Assembly: GCA_003242955.1 (NCBI GenBank)
Contig: QJPH01000456.1
Coordinates: forward strand, 1 to 41,817
Direction: 5' to 3'
Origin: Candidatus Methylumidiphilus alinenensis
GTDB lineage: Bacteria > Pseudomonadota > Gammaproteobacteria > Methylococcales > Methylococcaceae
DNA: 41,817 bases
Under the pieces are notes generated by a model, which was given only the letters and a program-made list of their open reading frames with translations, searched no databases and was not told the DNA's origin. The stretch's first letter is position 1, and each line of letters opens with the position of its first letter. This document shows positions 17,564-25,844 of this stretch, one piece after another. The translations under genes and the position numbers were made by a program.

Positions 17564-18100
17564 TTACGCGACCTTGGCCGAGGCGGAATCATTCGCTGCT
17601 GCGGTTTTGGCCTCGGTCTTGCCGTTTTTCAGTTCGCGCTTGAACAGAGCCTTCATCTTGTGCGGGTCGAAATCCAGCAAAGTGCCGCCGGATTCGAAGT
17701 GCCGGGTGAAAACCTCGCCGGTGGCATAGGTTACGGATGCCGCGGTGACCGCGACACCACCGCCGCCGGCTAGGCTACCCAATAATGGGATGGTTTTGGC
17801 AAGGCTGGCTAACCCTAAGATGCCGATGACCGAGGATGCGCCGGAAAGCAGCGAGGCCAGCAGCGATTTCGTGATGTTCTCTTTGAACGGCACCCCGTAC
17901 AGTTTGGCAAGGCCGTGCACCAGCTTGATTTGCAGTGCCATGATACCGGCCAAGTCGGCTAGGGGCAAGGGTACTAGGCCAATGCCGGCCGAAGCGAGAA
18001 TATAGTTTTTGGTGAGACTGCGGGCACGAACCAGTCGTTCCGCACGGGCGGCCGCAGTGAGCGTTTCTTCAAACGAGGCTTCGGAATCAAGTATCGCCAT
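17564..18100 (-). CDS. DUF697-type membrane-associated protein
   Basis: A 178-residue protein with the DUF697 core: V-P-L-P-L-A-D-L-A-G-I near residues 41-51, then L-Q-I-K-L-V-H-G-L-A-K-L-Y-G-V-P-F near 56-72, and a hydrophobic Gly/Ala-rich pair of segments at about 85-130. The C-terminal 35 residues are charged and Ala/Lys-rich. DUF697 is often attached to GTPase domains; here it stands alone. It lies 203 bases upstream of ATPase B on the same strand, so it may belong to the ATPase system. Function unknown. Confidence 0.8.
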   Translation of the reverse strand: MAILDSEASFEETLTAAARAERLVRARSLTKNYILASAGIGLVPLPLADLAGIMALQIKLVHGLAKLYGVPFKENITKSLLASLLSGASSVIGILGLASLAKTIPLLGSLAGGGGVAVTAASVTYATGEVFTRHFESGGTLLDFDPHKMKALFKRELKNGKTEAKTAAANDSASAKVA

Positions 18101-18336
18101 GGTGGTCTCCAGTTAACTTCAAGTTGAAAGATCGAGAGTTTAGGGGGTTTTGTCCTGGCTATCCCCGTTTAGCATTAATTGTATCATTTGCCAAGTCGTG
18201 TTGAACATACAGATAAAACCAGACACATCCTACCGCGATTCCTTGCTGTGCCAAACGCGCGTAATAATCACATCCTGATTCTTACTCTATGCGGTAACGA
18301 AGTACATAAGCGCCATGACCGAATGGTGCGAATAAA

Positions 18337-18876
18337 TCACCACACCGCCGGCTGGAACTCGGCATCATTGCGGATTTCCAAATGCTCGCCGCTTTGACCA
18401 ATCACAAACAAACCCTTGCTGTAGGCGTACCGTGCCACATTGTCGGGGATCACCATCGCCGCGACCGCGCCCATGACCCGCGAGTTGGCATATTTCGGCA
18501 ATAGCCGTTTGATTTTTGCTAATCGCGCCAGATGTTCGTCCACATCTTGCTGTTTTAGATTACTTTTGCACTCGACGGCGACTAGATCCAAATCATTGAC
18601 GATCATCAAATCCACTTCAAGACCTTCATCACCGCGTTGCACGCTGACATTTTGTTGCACCTCATGGACTTTAATGCCCCTTTCCCGAAACAGGCGCACG
18701 GCGGCGGGACGAACCGCGTCTTCGATGAAATCGCCGAGCCGGTTGCCTAATTTACCGATGCTGGCGGTTACTTCTTTGATTTTTTGTTCAGTTTCTTTAG
18801 CTCTACGGTCAGTATCTTTTTGCGATTCGGCGAGTTCATGTAAAATCGCCCAAATCTCTTCGGCGGGTGAGGACAT
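18337..18876 (-). CDS. PD-(D/E)XK nuclease-fold protein (DUF3782-like)
   Basis: A 179-residue protein. Residues 5-50 form a charged helical, probably coiled-coil stretch (E-L-A-E-S-Q-K-D-T-D-R-R-A-K-E-T-E). The rest has the nuclease-fold core: E-V-D-L-M near residue 90 supplies the Asp, and V-A-V-E-C-K near residues 102-107 is the E-x-K half of the active site. Such stand-alone proteins are frequent and scattered in cyanobacteria and proteobacteria; no substrate is known. It stands alone between repeats, without an obvious operon. Confidence 0.75.
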   Translation of the reverse strand: MSSPAEEIWAILHELAESQKDTDRRAKETEQKIKEVTASIGKLGNRLGDFIEDAVRPAAVRLFRERGIKVHEVQQNVSVQRGDEGLEVDLMIVNDLDLVAVECKSNLKQQDVDEHLARLAKIKRLLPKYANSRVMGAVAAMVIPDNVARYAYSKGLFVIGQSGEHLEIRNDAEFQPAVW

Positions 18877-19060
18877 GGCTATGCTCCCTGATTCATTAAC
18901 TGATGTTACGCACGTTGGTGGTCAAAAACTCACACTAGGCGTAAACCGTGGGACAAGGATACTCCGAATACATCCGGCATCCAAACTACTTGAAGCTTGT
19001 CGAAGGGAATGGCAAGCTTCAGTTTATGGCGGACCTTGTAGATTCTGCTTTGCTCTTAAC

Positions 19061-19170
19061 GTTGCGTCGTTGCGCCGTTGCGTGAGACTTTCTTTTGACT
19101 TTCTTGCAATGCAGCATGCCATTCAATGGGCAAAGATTTTTTGTCTCACGCAACGACGCAAAGGCGCAAC
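19061..19170. repeat. Long inverted repeat
   Basis: The 28-base arms 19061-19088 and 19143-19170 are inverted copies with three mismatches, built on GTTGCG and GTGAGAC words. With the next repeat it fills most of the 347-base gap (18877-19223) between the nuclease-fold gene and the SBP56 gene; I see no gene there. Confidence 0.75.
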
Positions 19171-19175
19171 GGATC

Positions 19176-19216
19176 GTAGGGGCGAGTTCCAAACCCGCCC
19201 TAGAACTCGCCCCTAC
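19176..19216. repeat. Palindromic repeat just after the SBP56 gene
   Basis: Arms GTAGGGGCGAGTTC (19176-19189) and GAACTCGCCCCTAC (19203-19216) pair perfectly. The words CCAAACCCGCCC and GTAGGGGCG are shared with the inner repeats of the MITE at 10764, so this is the same repeat family. It ends 7 bases from the SBP56 stop and could act as its transcript end. Confidence 0.8.
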
Positions 19217-19223
19217 AACATCA

Positions 19224-20597
19224 CTATTCCGCCTTAGCCACAGCCTGCCCACCCTTGCCAGCCAAACCGGAATACAAGGCATGCGCCCCAAACCGCATCT
19301 GATGCGGACGGCCCAGCTTTTCGGCATGGAAGTCGATGGCGAACTGCTCCTTCAATTCCTTGCCGTCCCAGTGGAAGAGTTTCAAGAATTGCTCGTTGTC
19401 CTTGCCTTTCTTGTCCCAGTTAGCGAGTAATGAAGTCGTGTAATACAGCCGTTTGCCGTCCCAACTCGAAGACACCATGTTGACCTGGGAGCCAATATGC
19501 TTTTCGTAGATCTGTTTCGGTTTGTCGGGGTTGGAAATATCAAACAAACGGGTATTGCCGTCCATGAACGTGTTCACCCATAGGCGCTGATCGTCGTTGG
19601 AGATGGAAATATCCACCGGCAAGGGTATTTTGGACGGGTCGCCGATGTCAGCCACGTCTTTGGTCTGCCATTCGCCCTTGGCATCTTCGTGGATCAACCA
19701 GATTTTCGAGGTCAACGCGGTGGTGGTGAAGCAATAGTTATGCGTCTCGCCCCACGCGCAACGTATTTCCAGCGGCGCACCCGGCACGTCGAAGACTTTC
19801 TTCGGTTGCTTGGTGTGCAAGTCCCAAGTTACGACGGTGTTGCCGAAATGTTTCATTGCTTCCGGGTCGGCCAACATTTTGCCAAAATCCATCATGTAAT
19901 TGTTCCAGCCGGTGAAGGATGAGGTCACCAGCAAGTTTTTGCGGGGCAGGGCGCGGACATCATAATTGTAGCCGTCGGCATATTTGCCGGTCTTCACCGC
20001 GCCACCTAGGTCGCTGTCGGTGGGCATCCAATAGGTGGCAATGTATTCGCCTTCGTTGGTGTACTCGACCAATGCGGTGCGCCCACCATGGTCTTTATTG
20101 TTGGACAGCCCAGTGATGATCATCCGCCCTGGGAGCGCGTACATGGTATGCGGGCCGACCACGCCGCCCGATTTTTCAACAAAGTTGCTGATGGTTTTAT
20201 GCAGCTTTGGCTTGGATGGGTCGGTTTTCACGTCAAAGACAAAAATTTTGCTGGTGTCCAAGCCACCGGCCCACAGGTACTGCCGATCATCGGTGAAATC
20301 GGAATGGTGTGCCTCGTTGCGCCCACCGACGGAAAACTGATGGACGACCTTGCCGTATTGGTTCGATTTCGGATTGACATCGACTGTGACCAGTTTGTCC
20401 TGCTCGTCGCCTATGCCTTCCTCGCCCAAGGTCCAGACATAGACATAGTCTTCTTGTCCGGTGATTTTCTTCATATAGGGCGAGGCGCAGGTTTCGTCTG
20501 CCATTGACATGGATGGGAGGGCTGCAAGCCCCAATAGACCGGCGACAGCGAAGCCGGTTAGTAGCCCGCGCATCGTCTGCGTAATTTTCTTGTTCAT
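19224..20597 (-). CDS. Secreted SBP56-family protein (methanethiol oxidase type)
   Basis: A 457-residue member of the selenium-binding protein 56 family, whose bacterial members oxidise methanethiol to formaldehyde, H2S and H2O2. The first 33 residues are a signal peptide with hydrophobic core G-L-L-G-L-A-A-L and a M-A-D-E cleavage region, so it is exported. Typical segments are D-E-T-C-A-S-P-Y, N-E-A-H-H-S-D-F (His ligands of the family's metal site), L-P-V-D-I-S-I-S and the C-terminal R-P-H-Q-M-R-F-G. The start at 20597 is chosen over upstream codons because the upstream extension is encoded partly by a palindromic repeat and a GAGAGG site lies about 12 bases ahead. Whether methanethiol is the substrate here is inference. 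The DUF4242 gene lies upstream on the same strand. Confidence 0.88.
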   Translation of the reverse strand: MNKKITQTMRGLLTGFAVAGLLGLAALPSMSMADETCASPYMKKITGQEDYVYVWTLGEEGIGDEQDKLVTVDVNPKSNQYGKVVHQFSVGGRNEAHHSDFTDDRQYLWAGGLDTSKIFVFDVKTDPSKPKLHKTISNFVEKSGGVVGPHTMYALPGRMIITGLSNNKDHGGRTALVEYTNEGEYIATYWMPTDSDLGGAVKTGKYADGYNYDVRALPRKNLLVTSSFTGWNNYMMDFGKMLADPEAMKHFGNTVVTWDLHTKQPKKVFDVPGAPLEIRCAWGETHNYCFTTTALTSKIWLIHEDAKGEWQTKDVADIGDPSKIPLPVDISISNDDQRLWVNTFMDGNTRLFDISNPDKPKQIYEKHIGSQVNMVSSSWDGKRLYYTTSLLANWDKKGKDNEQFLKLFHWDGKELKEQFAIDFHAEKLGRPHQMRFGAHALYSGLAGKGGQAVAKAE

Positions 20598-20669
20598 TTT
20601 TGCATTACCTCTCTTCATTTTTATCATAAACCCGGCTACCAACTTAAGGCGGGGCAGTTTAAGGTTACG

Positions 20670-20740
20670 CCGTTCGTGGTGAGCTTGTCGAACCATGAAC
20701 GGCTAAACCGTTCACCCTTCGACAAGCTCAGGGCGAACGG
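20670..20740. repeat. Palindromic repeat between SBP56 and DUF4242
   Basis: The 23-base arms 20670-20692 and 20718-20740 are inverted copies with three mismatches, each holding GAGCTTGTCGAA or its complement. A half copy of the same word occurs near 18993-19005. It separates the DUF4242 gene from the SBP56 gene. Confidence 0.8.
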
Positions 20741-20801
20741 TTAAGCCTTTGGTATAAGTGCCCGCCTTATGTTGGTAGCCATAAACCCGAGTGACCGGGT
20801 A

Positions 20802-21074
20802 TCATTCTGCCGTGCAAGGGTCTATCTTCGTCACGATTTGACGAATGCTGTTGGCCGGAAATCCGCCTTGCTCGGCATGTTCCCGGATCATGGCTTCGTC
20901 GGGGGCAATGTACACGCAATAGATTTTATCCTGCGTGACGTAGCTTTCCACCCATTGAATTTGGGGTCCAAGGTTTTTCAGAATTGAACAGGACGTTTGC
21001 GAGATGCCTTGCAATTCTTCTGGCGACAACTGGCCTGCACCCGGAATTTCCCGTTCGATGATGTACTTCGGCAT
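20802..21074 (-). CDS. DUF4242 protein
   Basis: A 90-residue protein starting M-P-K-Y-I-I-E-R-E-I-P-G-A-G, with W-V-E-S-Y-V-T-x-D-K-I-Y-C-V-Y and H-A-E-Q-G-G-F-P in the second half, the pattern of the DUF4242 ferredoxin-like family; some members bind nickel. The start at 21074 has AGGAGA 9 bases upstream; a longer frame upstream runs through the TetR-type operator and is not needed. The operator at 21111-21122 lies in its promoter region, so the TetR gene next to it probably controls it. Confidence 0.82.
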   Translation of the reverse strand: MPKYIIEREIPGAGQLSPEELQGISQTSCSILKNLGPQIQWVESYVTQDKIYCVYIAPDEAMIREHAEQGGFPANSIRQIVTKIDPCTAE

Positions 21075-21110
21075 TAAGCATGTTCTCCTATGTTGATTGA
21101 TGTTATAAAT

Positions 21111-21122
21111 ACGACTGGTCGT
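21111..21122. promoter_or_regulatory. TetR-type operator before the DUF4242 gene
   Basis: ACGACTGGTCGT, a near-perfect palindrome in the context AATACGACTGGTCGTCT. It differs by one base from the site before the tetR gene and lies 37 bases upstream of the DUF4242 start. Confidence 0.75.
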
Positions 21123-21143
21123 CTTGAAATGGCCCAAAAATTT

Positions 21144-21740
21144 TTATACCCTGAAATACCCCCGCAGTATATTCTTACAACAGGCTTCCAACGGTCGGGT
21201 GGATCGCTCGATCTTCATGCGAAGCAATGCGCCTTGCCATGCATCGGACAGGAAGTCAGCCATATCTTCGGCTTTTAGATCCATGCGAAAAACGCCTTCG
21301 CGCTGACCGCGTTCAATGCCTTCGCTCAATTTGTCACGATACCTGTACACGGCAATGCCCAAGGCTATACGGCAAGTTTCGCTGGTGTCTCCCACTTCGC
21401 CGATGAGATTGCCCAATAAGCACCCACCACTGAAGTTCCTCTGTTTCAACTCGCTTGTCAATTCACCGAAATAACCTTCCAGCGCGACTAGAGCGCCCAC
21501 TCCCGGGTGCTTCAGCCAACCGTCCAGAAGTATGATGTATGGCTCGATGTAATGAGCGATAGAGGCCGCGCAGAATTCCTCCTTGCTGGTGAAGTAGTTA
21601 TAAAAGGAACCCTTGGGAACTCCAACGCTATTGAGGATGTTTTGAAGGCCCACGCCATGGAAACCATGTTCTGTGAACATCACGACACCTTGGTCGAGCA
21701 GTTTTTCCCGGGTGAGATGTTTGGAGGTGTTTTTCATCAT
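21144..21740 (-). CDS. TetR-family transcriptional repressor
   Basis: A 198-residue regulator. Residues 9-56 form the TetR helix-turn-helix domain, with T-R-E-K-L-L-D-Q-G, F-H-G-V-G-L-Q-N-I-L and V-P-K-G-S-F-Y-N-Y-F-T-S-K-E-E-F. The C-terminal ligand domain has Cys residues in G-G-C-L-L-G-N-L and S-E-T-C-R, as in the AcuR/YxaF-like branch. Two matching operators, one before this gene and one before the DUF4242 gene, suggest self-repression and control of DUF4242, perhaps with SBP56. The inducer is unknown. Confidence 0.9.
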   Translation of the reverse strand: MMKNTSKHLTREKLLDQGVVMFTEHGFHGVGLQNILNSVGVPKGSFYNYFTSKEEFCAASIAHYIEPYIILLDGWLKHPGVGALVALEGYFGELTSELKQRNFSGGCLLGNLIGEVGDTSETCRIALGIAVYRYRDKLSEGIERGQREGVFRMDLKAEDMADFLSDAWQGALLRMKIERSTRPLEACCKNILRGYFRV

Positions 21741-21751
21741 AGATAAATAAT

Positions 21752-21763
21752 ACGACCGGTCGT
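21752..21763. promoter_or_regulatory. TetR-type operator before the tetR gene
   Basis: ACGACCGGTCGT, a perfect 12-base palindrome, 11 bases upstream of the tetR start, in the context AATACGACCGGTCGTCT that is shared with the second site. Confidence 0.78.
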
Positions 21764-21876
21764 CTCAATAATGCAAGCCCTTTTTTATTTTCCGAACAAG
21801 TTGAAGCAGTTGGCTACAAAATAAAACCTGATTAGGAAGATTCATCAGCTATTGGCAAAAACATCGTCATACCGGC

Positions 21877-21900
21877 AGTGCGGCGACTTGTCGCCGCACT
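21877..21900. repeat. 24-bp palindromic repeat, copy 1
   Basis: Perfect 11-base arms AGTGCGGCGAC and GTCGCCGCACT around a TT centre. An almost identical copy lies at 27845-27868. It sits past the 3' end of the Uma2 gene. Confidence 0.82.
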
Positions 21901-21935
21901 CCACAAATTGTATCTCTAAAAACAACTTTCAAATG

Positions 21936-22496
21936 CTAAGGTACCCATAACCCACCCAAGGAAAATGCAATCCCGTCGAAAGGCGGGGCACGGACTTCAT
22001 CGGCTTCTTGCCAAGCGGCTTCCAGCAGCCAATGGCCCTCATGCAGGCGAAACACTTCCAAGGTGTGCAAAATAGGTTCCACCAGCCACAACCATTCCAC
22101 AGCTTGCTGGGCGTAAATCGGCATCTTGACCACGCGGTCGGTACGCGCCGTGCCAGGGGACAGCACTTCGCATACCCAATCCGGGGCTAGGGTGAAATAG
22201 GCTTCCTCGGGAAAGCTGGGCATCCGTTCCCTGCGCCAACCGGCTAGGTCGGGAACCATGATATGGCGACCTAAGTGCAACTCTGGCTCAAATAAAATCC
22301 ACCAGCCGCCGGGACCGCTGCGGCCTTGGTCGTAAGGCGGGACCAGTTCGCCGCCGATGATGGACGAGGCACGGGCATGTTTCGGCGCGGGCCGGGGCTG
22401 GGTAACCAACTGTCCGTTGAGGATTTCGCCTATCAAGTTGTCGGGCAGGTCGAATAAGTCTTCGTATTGCGCTTCTCGTAATGCGGGTTGGTTCAT
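21936..22496 (-). CDS. Uma2-family (DUF820) putative endonuclease
   Basis: A 186-residue Uma2 protein: L-I-G-E-I-L-N-G-Q-L near residue 21, H-A-R-A-S-S-I-I-G-G-E-L near 40, the active-site segments V-P-D-L-A-G-W near 81 and D-W-V-C-E-V-L-S-P-G-T near 105, then a Lys in R-V-V-K-M-P-I-Y-A. This is the restriction-endonuclease-like fold with unknown substrate. Such genes are usually single and spread with mobile or repeat-rich DNA. It starts A-L-R-E-A-Q-Y-E-D-L-F after the first residues, as usual. Confidence 0.85.
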   Translation of the reverse strand: MNQPALREAQYEDLFDLPDNLIGEILNGQLVTQPRPAPKHARASSIIGGELVPPYDQGRSGPGGWWILFEPELHLGRHIMVPDLAGWRRERMPSFPEEAYFTLAPDWVCEVLSPGTARTDRVVKMPIYAQQAVEWLWLVEPILHTLEVFRLHEGHWLLEAAWQEADEVRAPPFDGIAFSLGGLWVP

Positions 22497-23149
22497 CTGA
22501 ATCCTCTAAGCTTAAAGCCAGCCAGAAAAGTTTATTGTACCTGAATCGGCAATTCCCCAAAGGCTATCGCGCCTGCCGCTGCGCGCCGGTATTGGTCGGA
22601 CAAGGCGTGTAAGCTAGGGGCTGATACGGGTGTGCTGCCCAGCAGGCCTATCGGCCAAGCATCCCCTGCCTTTAGTCTTCCGTTTGAGACGACACAGCCA
22701 ATTAGCCTCGATTTGGACAACACTCTTTGTTGCAAACACTCTTTTCAGTGACCCGTGTCGCTGCGAATGAAATCGCTGGTTAAAGAAGGTCAAAAGCCAA
22801 ACAATTCTCCCCTACAACACCCGCGAGGGCATTCCCTCATACACAGGCCATGTAAGCACTTCTCACTTGGGCGTTACTGGAATAATATATTTATTAGTCT
22901 ATAACTAATAAAAAATACTTATAAAAAATTATATGAAAGACAATTCCCATTGTCTAGTATTATTCCCGTTGGCGTTTTTCCTGGTTCATGTGGCGAAAGG
23001 GACGCCCGAAATCCTGCGAAAGTTTTTATCCGTTTAGGAAGACTCACCTATTATGAGGCCGTTCATTGAGTCTTGGCCGTGTTATAATGAGTCATGTAGC
23101 CACATTGATGGAGTAATTACCATGCCTGCCACGCATTCCCCCCCCTCTC
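22497..23149. other. Intergenic stretch, no gene recognised
   Basis: About 650 bases without a convincing gene. The left half (22550-22740) is G+C-rich with a short minus-strand open frame that I do not support. The middle (22880-22950) is strongly A+T-rich and holds a perfect palindrome, TTATTAGT (22891-22898) and ACTAATAA (22904-22911), which could be a protein-binding site. A TATAAT at 23086-23091 lies before the pseudogene. Confidence 0.5.
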
Positions 23150-23622
23150 AAGGTTGCCGAAATACGCTCCCGCATTGAACCTGATTTGCCTGGGTTTTGT
23201 TTCCCTGTCCGGTCAAGTGGCCTCAAAAAAACCTGAGCTCCAGCGAAAAATTCAGCTTGGGTGGCCCTTATGGGGTGCGTGCTTACGGGGTAGGCGAAGC
23301 CCCCTCGGACGAGATGTTGTTGCTCAGCGCCGAATTGCGGGCTTCCCTACCCAAGCCGACACTCATCCCCGGCGAATTGGTCGGTTCGGCTTTTCTGGAC
23401 ACCGCTTGGGGTTGGCTATCCCGCGCCCCGCTACCGACGACCACAACCTAATGACGTTGGCAATTACCAGCAGCGGACAGGCGTGGGCTTGGGCCTGACC
23501 TGGGGACGCCCCGATGATTTTATGATTAGAAGCTATTTCGCTTGGCGGCTCACCGAGCCTTCCACCACAGGCACCAGCACCGGCTACCCGCAGATTTATT
23601 TTGCGTTGTCGAAATTGTTCTA
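23150..23622 (+). pseudogene. Remnant of a two-partner-secretion outer-membrane transporter (ShlB/FhaC type)
   Basis: Three frames together read as the C-terminal barrel of a ShlB/FhaC protein. The first frame gives L-S-G-Q-V-A-S-K. After an extra A in the A7 run at about 23226-23232 the next frame gives N-L-S-S-S-E-K-F-S-L-G-G-P-Y-G-V-R-A-Y. After a second shift near 23420-23455 the third frame gives T-G-V-G-L-G-L-T-W and ends Y-P-Q-I-Y-F-A-L-S-K-L-F followed by TAA at 23620-23622. The final aromatic residue is the usual outer-membrane C-terminus. The N-terminal POTRA part is absent and no TpsA exoprotein is nearby, so it is a broken fragment. Confidence 0.8.
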
Positions 23623-23729
23623 ATAATTCCAGAGCGAAAAGCCAATTTGCTGGGTTGCTTACGGTAGTCTTCCAGCCGATTTGCGGCATCCAAACCCACA
23701 CTTACTTCACGCTTTAGCACAGAACGGTC

Positions 23730-25841
23730 ATGCCCAATAAAATATGCTCCCCCACTATTCCCAACCCCGCCACAGAATCGCCGGAGTACGTCACCGAGGT
23801 TCGACGCCAGGATGTATTGCTTAAAACCGGTGCCTTGCAGAGCGCTATTTTCAACAGCGCCAACTTCTCAAGCATCGCCACTGACGAGAAGGGCGTGATT
23901 CAGATATTCAACGTCGGCGCAGAGCGCATGCTGGGCTACGATGCTGCCGATGTGATGAACAAGATCACGCCGGCCGAGATTTCCGACCCGCAGGAAGTGA
24001 TTGCGCGCGCCAAGGCACTCACCGCCGAGCTGGGAACCCCGATCACACCGGGCTTCGAGGCACTGGTGTTCAAGGCGTCGCGCGGCATTGAAGATATCTA
24101 TGAATTGACCTACATTCGCAAGGACGGCAGCCGTTTCCCGGCGGTGGTGTCGGTCACCGCGCTACGCGACGCTGAAAACGCAATTATCGGCTACCTACTG
24201 ATCGGCACCGACAACACCGCCCGCAAGCAGATCGAAGCAGAGCAGAAGCTACTCGCGCAGCGCCTGCGCGACCAGCAGTTTTATACCCGCTCCCTGTTTG
24301 AGTCGAACATCGATGCGATCATGACCACCGATCCGTCCGGCATCATCACCGATGTCAATAAACAGATGGAGGTGCTCACCGGCTGCACACGCGACGAGTT
24401 GATTGGAGCGCCGTTCAAGAATCACTTTACTGATCCGGAGCGGGCCGAGATAAGCATCAAGCGGGTGCTAAGTGAAAAAAAGGTGACCAATTACGAACTT
24501 ACTGCGCGTGCCAGGGATGGCAAGGAAACGGTGGTGTCCTACAACGCGACTACCTTCTATGACCGGGATCGGACGCTGCAGGGCGTATACGCCGCCGCAC
24601 GCGATGTCACCGAGCGTAGACGCTTGGATCAGGTGCTACAGGAAAAAAACGTCGAACTGGAAAGCTCCAGGTCTATTGCAGAAAAAGCGAACCTCGCCAA
24701 ATCGGAATTCCTTTCCAGCATGAGTCATGAGCTGCGCAGCCCGCTTAATGCCATCCTCGGGTTCGCCCAGTTGATGGAGTCCGATTCGCCACCGCCAACA
24801 CCCTCCCAAAAGGAAAGCATAGCCCAGATTCTTCAGGCGGGATGGCATCTGCTGAAGCTGATTAACGAGATTCTGGACCTCGCGAAGATCGAGTCCAGGC
24901 AGATGACTCTATCGGAAGAACCCGTGCCGTTGGCCGAAATTATGCTTGATTGCCAAAGCATGATCGAACCGCAGGCGCAACAGAGTGGCATACGAATGAT
25001 CTTTCCCCAATTCGAAAGACCCTGTTTTGTGTTGGCCGATGAGACCCGGTTGAAGCAGGTGCTTATCAACCTGCTTTCCAATGCGATCAAATACAACATC
25101 AAGCAGGGTTCGGTTGAAGTGAAATGCACCGAGAACACGCCGGGGCGTATTCGCGTTAGCATCAGGGACACTGGCGCGGGACTGTCTCCTGAACAGTTAG
25201 GCCAACTCTTTCAGGCGTTCAATCGCCTCGGACAAGAAGCGGGGGGCGAGGAGGGCACGGGCATCGGCCTGGTGGTGGCCAAGCGGCTGGTCGAACTGAT
25301 GGGCGGCGAGATCGGCGTGGACAGCACTATTGGAGTGGGAAGCGTGTTCTGGTTCGAACTCCTCTCGGTGGTTGAGCCATCCCCTTCAATGGAAGTGGGC
25401 GATGCAGCGGCAATGAGCCAACCGCATGAGCATCGTAGCGTGCAGAAGGGCAGCCTGCTCTATGTAGAGGACAACCCGGCAAACCTGATGCTAGTCGAGC
25501 AGATCATCGCTCGCCACCCCGATATTCACCTGCTGACCGCCGTGACCGGGAATAGCGGCATTGAAATTGCCCGCATTTCCCTGCCGGATGTGATCTTGAT
25601 GGATATCAACCTGTCTGACATCAACGGCTTCGAAGCCATGAAAATCCTGCGCTCAGACCCGTCCACGGTACACATCCCCATCATTGCCATCACTGCCAAT
25701 GCAATGCCCTCTGACATTGATCGGGGCTTGGAGGCAGGGTTCTTCCGTTATATCACCAAGCCGATCAAGGTCAGTGAGTTCATGGATGCGCTGAATGTGG
25801 CTTTTGAATTTGCAAAGAAAAAATCTGAAACAAACGAATAA
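23730..25841 (+). CDS. Hybrid sensor histidine kinase (PAS-PAS-HisKA-HATPase-REC)
   Basis: A 703-residue cytoplasmic kinase without membrane segments. Order: a 45-residue leader, PAS 1 (about 45-165, with R-K-D-G-S-R-F-P), PAS 2 (about 185-305), a coiled coil, HisKA with S-H-E-L-R-S-P-L-N-A (His333), HATPase with N-L-L-S-N-A-I-K-Y, D-T-G-A-G-L and G-T-G-I-G-L, and a C-terminal receiver (about 570-690) with E-D-N-P-A-N, phospho-acceptor Asp625 in L-M-D-I-N-L and the conserved Lys in I-T-K-P-I-K. The next gene, a REC-GGDEF protein, starts 3 bases after its stop, so the pair likely forms a phosphorelay to cyclic di-GMP. The signal is unknown; PAS domains may bind haem or FAD, but no such residue can be named. 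Confidence 0.93.
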   Translation: MPNKICSPTIPNPATESPEYVTEVRRQDVLLKTGALQSAIFNSANFSSIATDEKGVIQIFNVGAERMLGYDAADVMNKITPAEISDPQEVIARAKALTAELGTPITPGFEALVFKASRGIEDIYELTYIRKDGSRFPAVVSVTALRDAENAIIGYLLIGTDNTARKQIEAEQKLLAQRLRDQQFYTRSLFESNIDAIMTTDPSGIITDVNKQMEVLTGCTRDELIGAPFKNHFTDPERAEISIKRVLSEKKVTNYELTARARDGKETVVSYNATTFYDRDRTLQGVYAAARDVTERRRLDQVLQEKNVELESSRSIAEKANLAKSEFLSSMSHELRSPLNAILGFAQLMESDSPPPTPSQKESIAQILQAGWHLLKLINEILDLAKIESRQMTLSEEPVPLAEIMLDCQSMIEPQAQQSGIRMIFPQFERPCFVLADETRLKQVLINLLSNAIKYNIKQGSVEVKCTENTPGRIRVSIRDTGAGLSPEQLGQLFQAFNRLGQEAGGEEGTGIGLVVAKRLVELMGGEIGVDSTIGVGSVFWFELLSVVEPSPSMEVGDAAAMSQPHEHRSVQKGSLLYVEDNPANLMLVEQIIARHPDIHLLTAVTGNSGIEIARISLPDVILMDINLSDINGFEAMKILRSDPSTVHIPIIAITANAMPSDIDRGLEAGFFRYITKPIKVSEFMDALNVAFEFAKKKSETNE

Positions 25842-25844
25842 GGC

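Noticed and set aside
20598-20696. Upstream extension of the SBP56 protein
   Set aside because: It runs into a palindromic repeat and precedes a normal signal peptide; the start at 20597 has a ribosome site.
22532-22735. 67-codon minus-strand frame upstream of Uma2
   Set aside because: No recognisable domain, no ribosome site and a location in repeat-like G+C-rich intergenic DNA.
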